DNA of 64,000 nt from Pseudalgibacter ostreae (GTDB taxonomy: Bacteria > Bacteroidota > Bacteroidia > Flavobacteriales > Flavobacteriaceae): NCBI RefSeq assembly GCF_042427585.1, contig NZ_JBHMFC010000001.1:62001-126000 (forward strand). The letters are read 5' to 3'. This document shows, piece by piece, positions 53,711-62,165 of this stretch. Numbering within the stretch: position 1 is the first letter of the stretch; each line of letters begins with the position of its first letter. The translations under genes and the position numbers were made by a program. The notes beneath the pieces were generated by a model. It did not search any database. It saw nothing but the letters and a program-made list of their open reading frames with translations, and was not told the origin of the DNA.

Positions 53711-54814
53711 TTAAATCAATTCGAACAATTTTCCGGGCAAGGGCCTAACAACCCCTTTTAATTCCATATTAAGCAATACGCTAGCCACTTTAAAAATGGG
53801 CAAATTACACGCAATAGCAATTATATCCAATTGCTGCTTATCTTGTTCTTTTAAGAAATTAAAAATTACTTTTTCGGTATCATCCAGCTCAACAAACAGC
53901 TGCTTTTGAATGGCAGGCTTTTTTGTTGGTCCTAGATCCCAATTCAAAATATAAGGCACATCTAGTGGATTTGAAAGCATGTGCGCCTTTTGATGTTTTA
54001 TTAAGTTATTGCAGCCTACACTTTGGTTATCTGTAATTCTACCAGGAACTGCAAAAACGTCACGATTATAAGAGTTGGCAATATCGGCCGTTACCAAACT
54101 CCCGCCTTTTTCTGCAGATTCAATAACAATGGTCGCTTCACTTACCCCCGCAATAACCCTATTTCGCTTTAAGAAATTCTGTTTATCAAAATTGTCAAAA
54201 CTTGTAAATTCCGTAAAAAAACCACCTTGCTTTTCTACCTCTAACATATACTTTTTGTGAACTTTAGGATAAATTTGATTAAACCCGTGCGCTAAACAAG
54301 CTACCGTTTGCAAATTATTTTTCAAAGCGGCCTTGTGCGCTGTAATATCTGCTCCATAAGCAAAGCCAGAAACTATTACAGGATTATAAGGCACGAGTGT
54401 TTCAATTAACTGTTCGCAAAACGCCATACCATAGGTGGTTATTTTTCTAGCCCCAACAATACTGATAATACGTTGGTTTTTAAGATGGATATTACCCGTT
54501 TGGAACAAGAGAAGAGGACCGTCTATACAGTGTTTTAGCTTTTCGGGATATGCATCGTCCTGAAAAAACATGTAACGAATATCATTATCCTTTATAAACT
54601 GGATTTCTTTTTCGGCAACAGCCAAGTATTTGGTTTGCTTTAAATCGTTTAAAAGTGTCGTTCCAATACCATCAATTTTAAGAAGGTTCTGTTTTTTTTC
54701 TTTTAAAACCGCTTCAGCAGTTCCACAATGGGATATGAGTTTTTTAGCGGTTATGTCGCCTATCTGCTGAACCTGTTGCAGCGCTAGTGTATAAAGTAAA
54801 TCATTTTCGGTCAT
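53711..54814 (-). CDS. dprA: DNA-processing protein DprA
   Basis: 367 residues. It has an N-terminal helix-hairpin-helix-like region (LLKIDGIGTTLLNDLK), then the Rossmann-like core with ISIVGARKITTYG, SGFAYGADITAH, and ESAEKGGSLVTADIAN and AVPGRITDNQSVGCN. A winged-helix C-terminus follows. It loads RecA on incoming single-stranded DNA during transformation. Convergent with trpS. Confidence 0.95.
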   Translation of the reverse strand: MTENDLLYTLALQQVQQIGDITAKKLISHCGTAEAVLKEKKQNLLKIDGIGTTLLNDLKQTKYLAVAEKEIQFIKDNDIRYMFFQDDAYPEKLKHCIDGPLLLFQTGNIHLKNQRIISIVGARKITTYGMAFCEQLIETLVPYNPVIVSGFAYGADITAHKAALKNNLQTVACLAHGFNQIYPKVHKKYMLEVEKQGGFFTEFTSFDNFDKQNFLKRNRVIAGVSEATIVIESAEKGGSLVTADIANSYNRDVFAVPGRITDNQSVGCNNLIKHQKAHMLSNPLDVPYILNWDLGPTKKPAIQKQLFVELDDTEKVIFNFLKEQDKQQLDIIAIACNLPIFKVASVLLNMELKGVVRPLPGKLFELI

Positions 54815-54904
54815 CCTATAAATTTGATATTGAGCATGTCATATGAATTTCCTACAATGTTAATAAATAGTTAGCTGTTAATTATATCTACACATATAAT
54901 TTTT

Positions 54905-54912
54905 TAACTTTG
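54905..54912 (+). promoter_or_regulatory. -7 box abutting the HU/SPOR gene start (possible leaderless start)
   Basis: TAACTTTG matches TAnnTTTG, with four bases between it and the ATG at 54917, the same spacing as seen before hemH. No clear -33 element. Confidence 0.4.
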
Positions 54913-54916
54913 TTCT

Positions 54917-55855
54917 ATGCAATTAGAAACTTACATCAGCGATTTATTATACCGGTATGACTGTGTTACAGTTCCAGACTTCGGTGCTTTTTTAGCACAA
55001 CGTGCTCCGGCAACTATTCATGAAAGCACCAATACGTTTCATCCGCCAAAAAAACAAGTAGCGTTTAATGAGCAGATTCAAAAAAATGATGGCTTATTAG
55101 CACATTACATTGCAGATGTTGAGAAAATCCCTTTTGAAGTCGCTTTGGAAAAAATCCAAAAACGCGTTCAAATTATCAAGGGCTTTTTAGCACAAGGTGA
55201 AACTATTACGTTCACTAATATTGGTGATTTGGTACTTAACACTGAAGGAAAAGTTGTATTTGATCCGTCTTATAATCTTAATTACTTGACCGATGCCTTT
55301 GGTTTATCACAATTTACATCTCCAAAAGTAACACGCGAGGTTTATAAAGACACTGTTGAAAAGATTGAGAAAACAATTCCTATAAACGTAACTCGAGAAA
55401 AGCACAACTCTAGAGCGTATTTAAAATATGCTGCCGTTGGGCTTATCGCTTTAACCTTAGGAGGTTTTACGGCCTCTAATTATTATGTTAATCAAATTGA
55501 AGCGCATAATCAATTAGCACAAGAAGAGGCCTCTTTACAACTAGAAAACAGAATACAACAAGCCACTTTTGTTATAGACAACCCTTTACCTGCTATCACT
55601 TTAAATGTTACCAAACAAACAGGAGATTATCATATCATTGCGGGCGCTTTTAGAATGGAGGAAAACTGCGACACCAAAATCGAACAACTTAAATTACAAG
55701 GTTTTAAAGCCAGAAAAATTGGCGTTAACAAGTATGGGTTACATGAGGTGGTTTATGCCAGTTATGAAAATCGTTTAGAGGCCTTAAAAGCCTTACGCGA
55801 GATTAAGCACAAACACAATAAAGATGCTTGGTTATTAGTGAAAACATTAGATTAA
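54917..55855 (+). CDS. HU-CCDC81-like and SPOR-domain membrane protein
   Basis: 312 residues. The N-terminal 140 hold two HU/CCDC81-like units (LLYRYDCVTVPDFGAFLAQ at the start). A membrane helix lies at about 175-191 (YAAVGLIALTLGGFTAS). The last 75 residues are a SPOR domain (YHIIAGAFRMEEN through EALKALREI), which binds denuded glycan at division sites. So a cytoplasmic nucleic-acid- or protein-binding half is joined to a periplasmic cell-wall-binding half. The start matches the usual family N-terminus. Confidence 0.87.
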   Translation: MQLETYISDLLYRYDCVTVPDFGAFLAQRAPATIHESTNTFHPPKKQVAFNEQIQKNDGLLAHYIADVEKIPFEVALEKIQKRVQIIKGFLAQGETITFTNIGDLVLNTEGKVVFDPSYNLNYLTDAFGLSQFTSPKVTREVYKDTVEKIEKTIPINVTREKHNSRAYLKYAAVGLIALTLGGFTASNYYVNQIEAHNQLAQEEASLQLENRIQQATFVIDNPLPAITLNVTKQTGDYHIIAGAFRMEENCDTKIEQLKLQGFKARKIGVNKYGLHEVVYASYENRLEALKALREIKHKHNKDAWLLVKTLD

Positions 55856-55872
55856 TATTTTATAGATATTAA

Positions 55873-55920
55873 TTTAAAAAGCAGTACTAGAAATTAAAAT
55901 TTTTAGTACTGCTTTTTAAA
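55873..55920. terminator. Bidirectional terminator between HU/SPOR and acyl-CoA-dehydrogenase-like genes
   Basis: A perfect 17-base-pair stem (55873-55889 with 55904-55920) with A and T runs built into the arms serves two convergent transcripts. Confidence 0.9.
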
Positions 55921-55950
55921 TTTAGAGCCTTTTTATACAGCACTTCAACC

Positions 55951-56973
55951 TTATTTCCTACTAAAAATATGATGCTGTGTCGCCGTGAAGTAATCTCTAA
56001 ATATTTGGTTCAGTTTTTGGCTTTCACTACAGGCTCGGATGCCCAATAAAGGGAATATATTAATAATGGTTTCTGAAAATGTTTTTACCGAATCGGAAGC
56101 TTCTTGATGTATTTCCTTTATCCAAATTTCAGGTAAATCATGCCCTAATCGGATCTCGTTTTCAATTTTTAAAGCATATTCTTTTACTTTTATATTGGCC
56201 TTTTCTATAAGTATGCCAAAATAATCTAATCGGCTTTTATCCATAAGCACCTGTTTCGCTTCTTCTAGAAAATGGGTTGCCATACCAATATAATTTACCC
56301 ATAATGTTAAATCTGCAAATACAGCAAAATGAATTTTAAAGATAGGATGCTCATGGTATCGTTCTTGATAAATAAAGCTATAAGAGGCATCTACCCACTT
56401 ATTGTTCACCTTAAAAGAATGCGTCGCTGTAGCTTTTAAGCCCATGGTATTCCAGTCTGGAATAATCTCTACAGCGTCTTTATCAATTACAAACGAACGC
56501 ACCACAGGAGCACCGTCTTTATCCACTAAAGGCACTCCATTATCAATAATCTTAGCACTTAGCGTGAAATGCGTTAAATAAGGGGCTCCAGTAGCATATT
56601 TCCAAACTCCGGAGAGCACATAGCCACCATCTTTTTTTTCAGCAGTACCAAACACACCGCCACTACCTCCAAAACAAACAGGCGTTTTAGGGTTTAAAAA
56701 AACAGCATCGACCGTTTCTTTTTTCAAATTTCCGAAGAAAAAATTAGCCCCACTACAAAGCGTTACCGTCCATCCTAAACTTCCATCGTACTGCGCTAAA
56801 CACTTAAGTTTTTCTAATCCTTTCGACAAGCTCATCTCCAAACCGCCGTGCGATTGTGGGACCCATAAGTTCCAAAGATTTTCTTGAGAAATCCAATTTA
56901 AAACGTTTTCATTAAACACCTCTTGATTCAAATCTGAAGTATTAAGCTTGTGCATGCGCTCTTGTAGTATCAT
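55951..56973 (-). CDS. Acyl-CoA-dehydrogenase-fold flavoprotein in the thiamine-riboswitch operon
   Basis: 340 residues. The layout is that of acyl-CoA dehydrogenases or group D flavin monooxygenases: an N-terminal helical domain, a middle beta domain (GGYVLSGVWKYATGAPYLTH, WNTMGLKATATHSFKV) and a C-terminal four-helix bundle. The YDGSLGWTV segment is typical of HsaA/hydroxylase-like members. No catalytic base can be assigned with confidence. The start overlaps the end of pnuT by 32 bases (an inner ATG at 56955 overlaps by 14). That puts it under the TPP riboswitch and suggests a role in thiamine or pyrimidine/thiazole salvage, which is inference. Confidence 0.75.
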   Translation of the reverse strand: MILQERMHKLNTSDLNQEVFNENVLNWISQENLWNLWVPQSHGGLEMSLSKGLEKLKCLAQYDGSLGWTVTLCSGANFFFGNLKKETVDAVFLNPKTPVCFGGSGGVFGTAEKKDGGYVLSGVWKYATGAPYLTHFTLSAKIIDNGVPLVDKDGAPVVRSFVIDKDAVEIIPDWNTMGLKATATHSFKVNNKWVDASYSFIYQERYHEHPIFKIHFAVFADLTLWVNYIGMATHFLEEAKQVLMDKSRLDYFGILIEKANIKVKEYALKIENEIRLGHDLPEIWIKEIHQEASDSVKTFSETIINIFPLLGIRACSESQKLNQIFRDYFTATQHHIFSRK

Positions 56974-57547
56974 TATTAAGTATTTTTTTCCATTCTATAT
57001 AAGCCGAGACTGCCACAATAAATAAAAAAACCGTTAAGCCCGCATATATATATAGACCTTTATAAATTAACAAGGGTATTGCAATAAAATTGCTAATATT
57101 TAAATAGACCCAGTTTTCTATTTTTCGTTTCGCCATTAACCACATGCCCGCCCATGCAAATGCACAAATTATAGCATCCCAAATAGGCACATCCGAATTG
57201 GTGTGCTGGCTAAGCCAATACGCCATAAGTAAAAAACAGCCAAGCACTATACCTATAGCAATACCTTGTTCCTTTTTATTGGAACGAGAAATAGGAGCCT
57301 CCTTATTTTGTTTCCCCATTTTCCAATAAAACCAGCCATAAATACTCATAACCAGATAATAAAGACTTAAAAGAATATCAGCATATAAACGTGTTTTGTA
57401 ATGCACCCAAATACTGATCAATATTGAAATAATACCGAACAGATAATTATTAACATTGTTCTTTCTGGCCAATAGCACTTGGGCGACCCCAAAGAAAGTC
57501 CCAAGCCATTGCAATACAGTAAGGTGTGTAAGTAATTCCGTTATCAT
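56942..57547 (-). CDS. pnuT: PnuC-family transporter, probable thiamine transporter PnuT
   Basis: 201 residues, seven hydrophobic segments. N-terminal LQWLGTFFGVAQVLLA, then YGWFYW and late ENWVYLNISNFIAIPLLIYK, the PnuC family pattern. A TPP riboswitch directly upstream makes thiamine, rather than nicotinamide riboside, the likely substrate; PnuT proteins of this kind are known. It lies in the inner membrane. It is first in an operon with the flavoprotein gene. Confidence 0.88.
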   Translation of the reverse strand: MITELLTHLTVLQWLGTFFGVAQVLLARKNNVNNYLFGIISILISIWVHYKTRLYADILLSLYYLVMSIYGWFYWKMGKQNKEAPISRSNKKEQGIAIGIVLGCFLLMAYWLSQHTNSDVPIWDAIICAFAWAGMWLMAKRKIENWVYLNISNFIAIPLLIYKGLYIYAGLTVFLFIVAVSAYIEWKKILNNDTTRAHAQA

Positions 57548-57610
57548 CTTGTATCTATTAGACTAAAAAAAAGATGATACAAGACGAAAATACAATTGTG
57601 CATTTTAATC

Positions 57611-57697
57611 AAAATCCCTACGTTGGCATTATCCAAATCAGGTATGGAGCAGCGCTCCTGGGTATCATCTCAGCCCTATACATAGAGCACCCCTTTA
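57611..57697 (-). promoter_or_regulatory. TPP riboswitch
   Basis: The minus strand carries the conserved THI elements in order: GGGGTGC, GGGCTGAGATGATACCC, a variable hairpin AGGAGCGCTGCTCC, CCTGATTTGGATAATGCC and AACGTAGGGA. It binds thiamine pyrophosphate. The 3' end is 64 bases before pnuT; no separate terminator hairpin is evident, so control may be at translation. Confidence 0.96.
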
Positions 57698-57827
57698 GCG
57701 CTGTAAAGATACGCAAACCAATGGGGATGTATCCTTAATATCAAAACAAAAATTAGATAGTTATTGGATTCCCATTTTCTAAATACTAAAATCGTGTATC
57801 TTTACATTTTCATAAAAAAAACAGATC

Positions 57828-58337
57828 ATGCAAGCTAAATCACCCAGAGAATCTCTTACCATTTCAACCGATATGGTTTTACCAGGAGAAACGAACCCGT
57901 TAAACAACTTATTTGGTGGCGAACTGTTAGCTAGAATGGATCGTGCTGCTAGTATTTCAGCAAGAAGGCACTGTAATCAGATTGTAGTAACCGCCTCTGT
58001 AAACCATGTAGCGTTTACTAAAGCCGTTCCTTTAGGTAGCGTGATAACCGTGGAGGCCAAGGTATCTAGAGCTTTTAAAACATCTATGGAAGTGTTTATT
58101 GATGTTTGGGTGGAAGACACGGCTTCTGGCGAAAAAATGAAGGCTAACGAAGGAATTTATACATTTGTTGCGGTAGATGCGACAGGCAAACCCACCGTCG
58201 TTCCTAAGATTTATCCTGAAACTGTTAGTGAGAAAGAGCGATTTGCTGCTGCCTTGCGACGAAAACAATTGAGTTTATTATTAGCTGGTAAAATAAAGCC
58301 TCATGACGCTAGTGAATTAAAAGCTTTATTCGATTAA
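57828..58337 (+). CDS. Acyl-CoA thioesterase, hotdog fold (YciA/BFIT type)
   Basis: 169 residues. It has the PGETNPLNNLFGGELLARMDRAA motif in two parts (catalytic aspartate in MDRAA near residue 40) and CNQIVVTASVNHVAFTKAVP, typical of bacterial acyl-CoA hydrolases. It releases fatty acid from acyl-CoA in the cytoplasm. It is divergent from the riboswitch-controlled operon. Confidence 0.93.
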   Translation: MQAKSPRESLTISTDMVLPGETNPLNNLFGGELLARMDRAASISARRHCNQIVVTASVNHVAFTKAVPLGSVITVEAKVSRAFKTSMEVFIDVWVEDTASGEKMKANEGIYTFVAVDATGKPTVVPKIYPETVSEKERFAAALRRKQLSLLLAGKIKPHDASELKALFD

Positions 58338-58350
58338 TATTTATAGCGTT

Positions 58351-58376
58351 ACACTCGCGATAGCTATCGGGAGTGT
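58351..58376. repeat. GC-rich intergenic palindrome, REP-like
   Basis: ACACTCGCGATAG and CTATCGGGAGTGT are complementary except for one base, forming a 26-base palindrome with a GATAGCTATC core. The following 90 bases are clearly GC-richer than the surroundings and contain a further CTCGC/GCGAG pair. It looks like a dispersed non-coding repeat; only one copy is in the window. Confidence 0.5.
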
Positions 58377-58559
58377 CGGGCTTTCACTACTCGCTTCCTC
58401 CTGCGTCGGCGAGCTCAAACATGCCGTTCTATCCCTAACGCGACTACCCGCATTGTTCCATATTACAGTTTATGTTTTAGGGTAATCTGAAGTATCCGCA
58501 TCTCAAGTCATTCTCCACAATCGGATTAAAACCTTACAGGTTAAGATTGTGGGCAGCAT

Positions 58560-59798
58560 TTACATTTTATAAATCCAAGATGCTGGATTTTGAGTCTCAA
58601 TTTCTTTATAAACACTAAAATACAGAAGCGTTTCGCCGTTATTCGGACTCGTAAATACTTCACCTATCTCCTGTTTGGTGCCTACCTTATCACCTTCTTT
58701 AACACTAACAGATTTTAAATTTTTATATGCCGTGATATAGTTACCATGACGAATCATCACAATGGCATTGGCATTCTTTATGACCACTACTCGCGTGACT
58801 TCTCCATTAAAAACCGCTCTTACTTTAGCGCCCTTCTCTGTAGCTATACGCACCCCATTACTTTTTATGGTTAAGGACTTGTTTACAGGATGTGGTTGTG
58901 TGCCATACTTAACAGTAACATAGCCTTTTTCTACAGGCCAAGGTAGTTTGCCTTTATTGGCGGTAAAATTCGATGCCAATACTTTTTCTTCTGCTGTTAA
59001 TGAAAACGTCGAGGAGCTTGAGCTTGACGCTACAGTTCCTGTCTTTTTTCTAGATTTAGCCATTTCAGCCCTAATAATAGCATCAATCTCTTTATCAATT
59101 TTATCTGCTTCTTGCTGTTTCGTTTTAATTTGAGACGCATAAATATTCAGATTTTTATTTATAAAAGCAACCATTTCCTGATGCTTTTTACGCTCTGCTT
59201 CTAGCGTATTCTGTGTTTCCCTATTTTCAGCAATTAATTTCTTCTTGGTATCTTGTTGTTTTAATAAATCTTGATTTATTTTTTGCAATTCTAAGGTTTT
59301 CAGCTTAATTTCTTCCCCTTGTTGCTTCTGATGGTCTGAGTATTGTTTGATGTACTGCATGCGTTTATAAGCCTGCTTAAAATCTTCGGAAGACAACAAA
59401 AACATAATCCTACTTTGCTCGTTCTTACTTTTGTAGGACTTCACAATCATGGCCGCATAATTTTTCTTAAGCCGTTTTAATTCTTCTCTAAGATCGGTTA
59501 TTTTCTTTTGATTATTATTAATTTCCCTAGTTAGTAAATTGGCTTGCTGATTAGTTACTTTAATCAAGTTCGTTAATACACTAATCTTATAATTAAAGCT
59601 TTCAATTAAAGATAGTTGCGATTTTTGTTTGGATTTATTTTCAGTCTGTAACTGGTTTATTTTCCTAATTTCTTGTCGTAGTTCTTGACGTCGTTCTTCG
59701 AGCTGCTGTTGTTTGTCACTCTGCGACAAAACAGTCGTTCCGCTCAATAAAAAGACTGCTAAAAAAAGGAATTTATATATCGTTTTTATACGTATCAT
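58560..59798 (-). CDS. EnvC-like murein hydrolase activator with degenerate LytM domain
   Basis: 412 residues. Signal peptide to about 26 (TTVLSQ), then about 220 residues of coiled coil (glutamine/lysine/glutamate-rich) and a C-terminal peptidase M23 domain from about 285. In the M23 domain the usual zinc ligands are replaced: IKSNGVRI lies where HxGxD is expected and LYFSVYK where HxHFE is expected. So, like EnvC, it should activate amidases rather than cut. Exported to the periplasm. Overlaps the DUF4292 gene by four bases. Confidence 0.9.
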   Translation of the reverse strand: MIRIKTIYKFLFLAVFLLSGTTVLSQSDKQQQLEERRQELRQEIRKINQLQTENKSKQKSQLSLIESFNYKISVLTNLIKVTNQQANLLTREINNNQKKITDLREELKRLKKNYAAMIVKSYKSKNEQSRIMFLLSSEDFKQAYKRMQYIKQYSDHQKQQGEEIKLKTLELQKINQDLLKQQDTKKKLIAENRETQNTLEAERKKHQEMVAFINKNLNIYASQIKTKQQEADKIDKEIDAIIRAEMAKSRKKTGTVASSSSSSTFSLTAEEKVLASNFTANKGKLPWPVEKGYVTVKYGTQPHPVNKSLTIKSNGVRIATEKGAKVRAVFNGEVTRVVVIKNANAIVMIRHGNYITAYKNLKSVSVKEGDKVGTKQEIGEVFTSPNNGETLLYFSVYKEIETQNPASWIYKM

Positions 59799-60571
59799 TT
59801 AAGCTCAATAAGGTTATAGCCAGAAGGAATGCTAAAAGGAAATCTTAAATCCTCGTTCAAAGATATACTTTTAAATTCTAGCTTAATAATCATTTCTTTT
59901 TCACCTTCTACAGCCATTACTTTTATTTTCTCAGGAAACACCTGCTTCTCAACCTCTTGATGGGATAAATAATCAATTTGCAAATGCCTGAACGTCTTTA
60001 ATTGTGTAATTTGCTGAGATTTCAACTTAAATATTGAAGGGTCCATTATTAAAAACAATTCAAATAATTCTAACTGTTTTTTAGGTTCCAGAACATAGGT
60101 TTCCTCCAGAACAGATGCTTTATAATTACGGTCGCTTACATCATATAACGCTTCACCTATCAATAAATTTTGAATCTTTTGAAAATCAAGTTCGGTACCT
60201 AATAAATCACTTAAATATTTAAAATCCCCTTCAAAATAGGTGTTATCTAATTTATTATAAAAACTAAGCTTTTCAGGGGTAATGAGTGCTTTTACGATTG
60301 AAATTGGTGTAGACATCAATAAAATCTGCTTATCCTTTTCCACGCGAACATTAACCGTGTAGCCACTGCTTTTTTCACCATCAGCAATATCAATTCTAAC
60401 ACGAGAAGCCAGTGTTTTAAACTCTGGTGTTTGTTTTAAATGTTCTTTAACGACTTGTTTTGTGGATAGATTTAGATTTTTCTCACCAGGTGCAATGGTT
60501 CTTGTAGATTTACAGCCAAAAACTAAAAAGCCTGCTAAAAAGATATATATAAGATGTTTATTACTGAACAT
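59795..60571 (-). CDS. DUF4292 lipoprotein
   Basis: 258 residues with lipobox VFGC (lipidated cysteine at 20). The rest is a beta-rich LolA/LolB-like pattern (RVRIDIADGEKSSGYTVNVR, ILLMSTPISIVKALITPEKL, NLLIGEALYDV), as in DUF4292 proteins. The function is not established; lipoprotein trafficking to the outer membrane is a reasonable guess from the fold. It sits between a TPR gene and the EnvC-like gene on the same strand, a recurring flavobacterial order. Confidence 0.87.
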   Translation of the reverse strand: MFSNKHLIYIFLAGFLVFGCKSTRTIAPGEKNLNLSTKQVVKEHLKQTPEFKTLASRVRIDIADGEKSSGYTVNVRVEKDKQILLMSTPISIVKALITPEKLSFYNKLDNTYFEGDFKYLSDLLGTELDFQKIQNLLIGEALYDVSDRNYKASVLEETYVLEPKKQLELFELFLIMDPSIFKLKSQQITQLKTFRHLQIDYLSHQEVEKQVFPEKIKVMAVEGEKEMIIKLEFKSISLNEDLRFPFSIPSGYNLIELK

Positions 60572-60585
60572 AATAGTGCTAGAAA

Positions 60586-61947
60586 TTAATTAGAGCCCAT
60601 TACTTTACGGGCTTTATCTGTAAACGATTTCGCTTTAATAGTATTGTTCAATTGGGTGTAAGCGGCACTCAATTGATTGTAAAAATCGACTTCCATTTTT
60701 GGGTCATCAATAATATAATCCAAACCGGCCTCAAGGATATCCACCGCTTTTTGTTCTTGGTGCAATTGGTTTAATGCTACGCCATTTATAAGATAAAAAA
60801 TAGGTTGCGAAGGAAATCTTTGCAAGGCTTTATCACTTTGTTCTAAGGCAGCATCATAGTGTTGCAAATCGATATGCAATAACATCACATTGCGCAAGGC
60901 AGCAAAATTATCGGGCTGCACCCTTAAGGCCGCCTCGAAATAACTTAATGCTTTGGCTTTATTCTCTATTTTTAAATAATACTGCCCTAATTCTAATAGG
61001 GTTTTCTCGCTATTGGTTGCTTCAACCAAAGTGGTTGCCTCTACCAGGTCCGGTTCATATTTAGGATGTGCTTTTACAAAATCTATAAAGTCTAATAACA
61101 CTTTTTGTTTCGCATCTGGCTTTATTTGCGGACTTTTAATCACAATTTTCATGGATTCAATAGCTTTTTCGGTCTCCTTGTCATCCAAATAAAATTTATA
61201 TAGTGCTAGATGCACCATTTGCGAGTTCGGATTTGTCTTTAGTAACTCCTTTGCTGTTTGAAAAGCTTTTTTAGTTTCATTATTTTCACTGTAACGGAAA
61301 ATAAGCGCTAAATAGTTGGACTCCTTATCTGGGTTGTTCTCAATACGCCCTTCTAAATTTTCAATCTGTTCTTTTTTACGACCAGTAACCTCATAAATCT
61401 GGTTTCGCATCAAATCCCTAGACACCGAGATTCCAAACTCGGCATCCATACCATCTAAAATCTCTAAAGCATTACTGTATTTTTTTTCTTTAAAATAAAG
61501 TGATGCTAGGTCTTCTCTATAATCTGGGTGATATGCCACCAGTTGTTTCACAATTTTAATGGACTTTTTCGTATCCTGCTGAGAAACGTAAAGCGCATAC
61601 AGTTCGTCTAAAAACCATTCGTTATCTGACGCTTTACTCACTGCTTTTTTTAAAGCACGCTCGGCATCACCAAAGTTCTTGAGTTTTACGTAGATTTTAC
61701 CAAGTTCGAAATATAAAACAGGCACCGCATTATCAATGTCGATACACTTTAAAAGCGCTTTGGCCGCTCTGTCATAATTCTCTATGCTTTTTTGCTTTAA
61801 AGCCTCAAAAAAGTGTTCTTGAAAAGCATCTTCATAATTACCTAAATCGTCTTCTGGTTTTTTATTTAAATCTACTTGAGCATAGTTTAGCTGCGGAAAA
61901 AAAACTATTCCGAAGATAAGAAAGAGTATGTAGATGCTGTGTTTCAT
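60586..61947 (-). CDS. Secreted tetratricopeptide-repeat protein
   Basis: 453 residues with a signal peptide (cleavage near NYAQ, residue 24). TPR units run through the whole mature protein (AAKALLKCIDIDNAVPVLYF, ALSYFEAALRVQPDNFAALR, ALEQSDKALQRFPSQPIFYL). It is probably a periplasmic or outer-membrane scaffold. It precedes DUF4292 by 14 bases and is transcribed with it. Confidence 0.9.
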   Translation of the reverse strand: MKHSIYILFLIFGIVFFPQLNYAQVDLNKKPEDDLGNYEDAFQEHFFEALKQKSIENYDRAAKALLKCIDIDNAVPVLYFELGKIYVKLKNFGDAERALKKAVSKASDNEWFLDELYALYVSQQDTKKSIKIVKQLVAYHPDYREDLASLYFKEKKYSNALEILDGMDAEFGISVSRDLMRNQIYEVTGRKKEQIENLEGRIENNPDKESNYLALIFRYSENNETKKAFQTAKELLKTNPNSQMVHLALYKFYLDDKETEKAIESMKIVIKSPQIKPDAKQKVLLDFIDFVKAHPKYEPDLVEATTLVEATNSEKTLLELGQYYLKIENKAKALSYFEAALRVQPDNFAALRNVMLLHIDLQHYDAALEQSDKALQRFPSQPIFYLINGVALNQLHQEQKAVDILEAGLDYIIDDPKMEVDFYNQLSAAYTQLNNTIKAKSFTDKARKVMGSN

Positions 61948-62165
61948 TTACTTTTTATTCTGCTGGCCTAAAATTCTCTGAAATGTTTAAAGTCGCATAT
62001 AGTTTTGAAAATTTAAAATAAGGCGCTTCGCTTTACTCTGGCATGGCAAACTGTTATCTTCTTGATAACAAACTACCTGGCTCTAAATATTAAATAACGT
62101 CATTTGTATATATTGAAATGCTTCAACTTTATTATGATTGAAAAGCTTAGACATACAAAACACTT

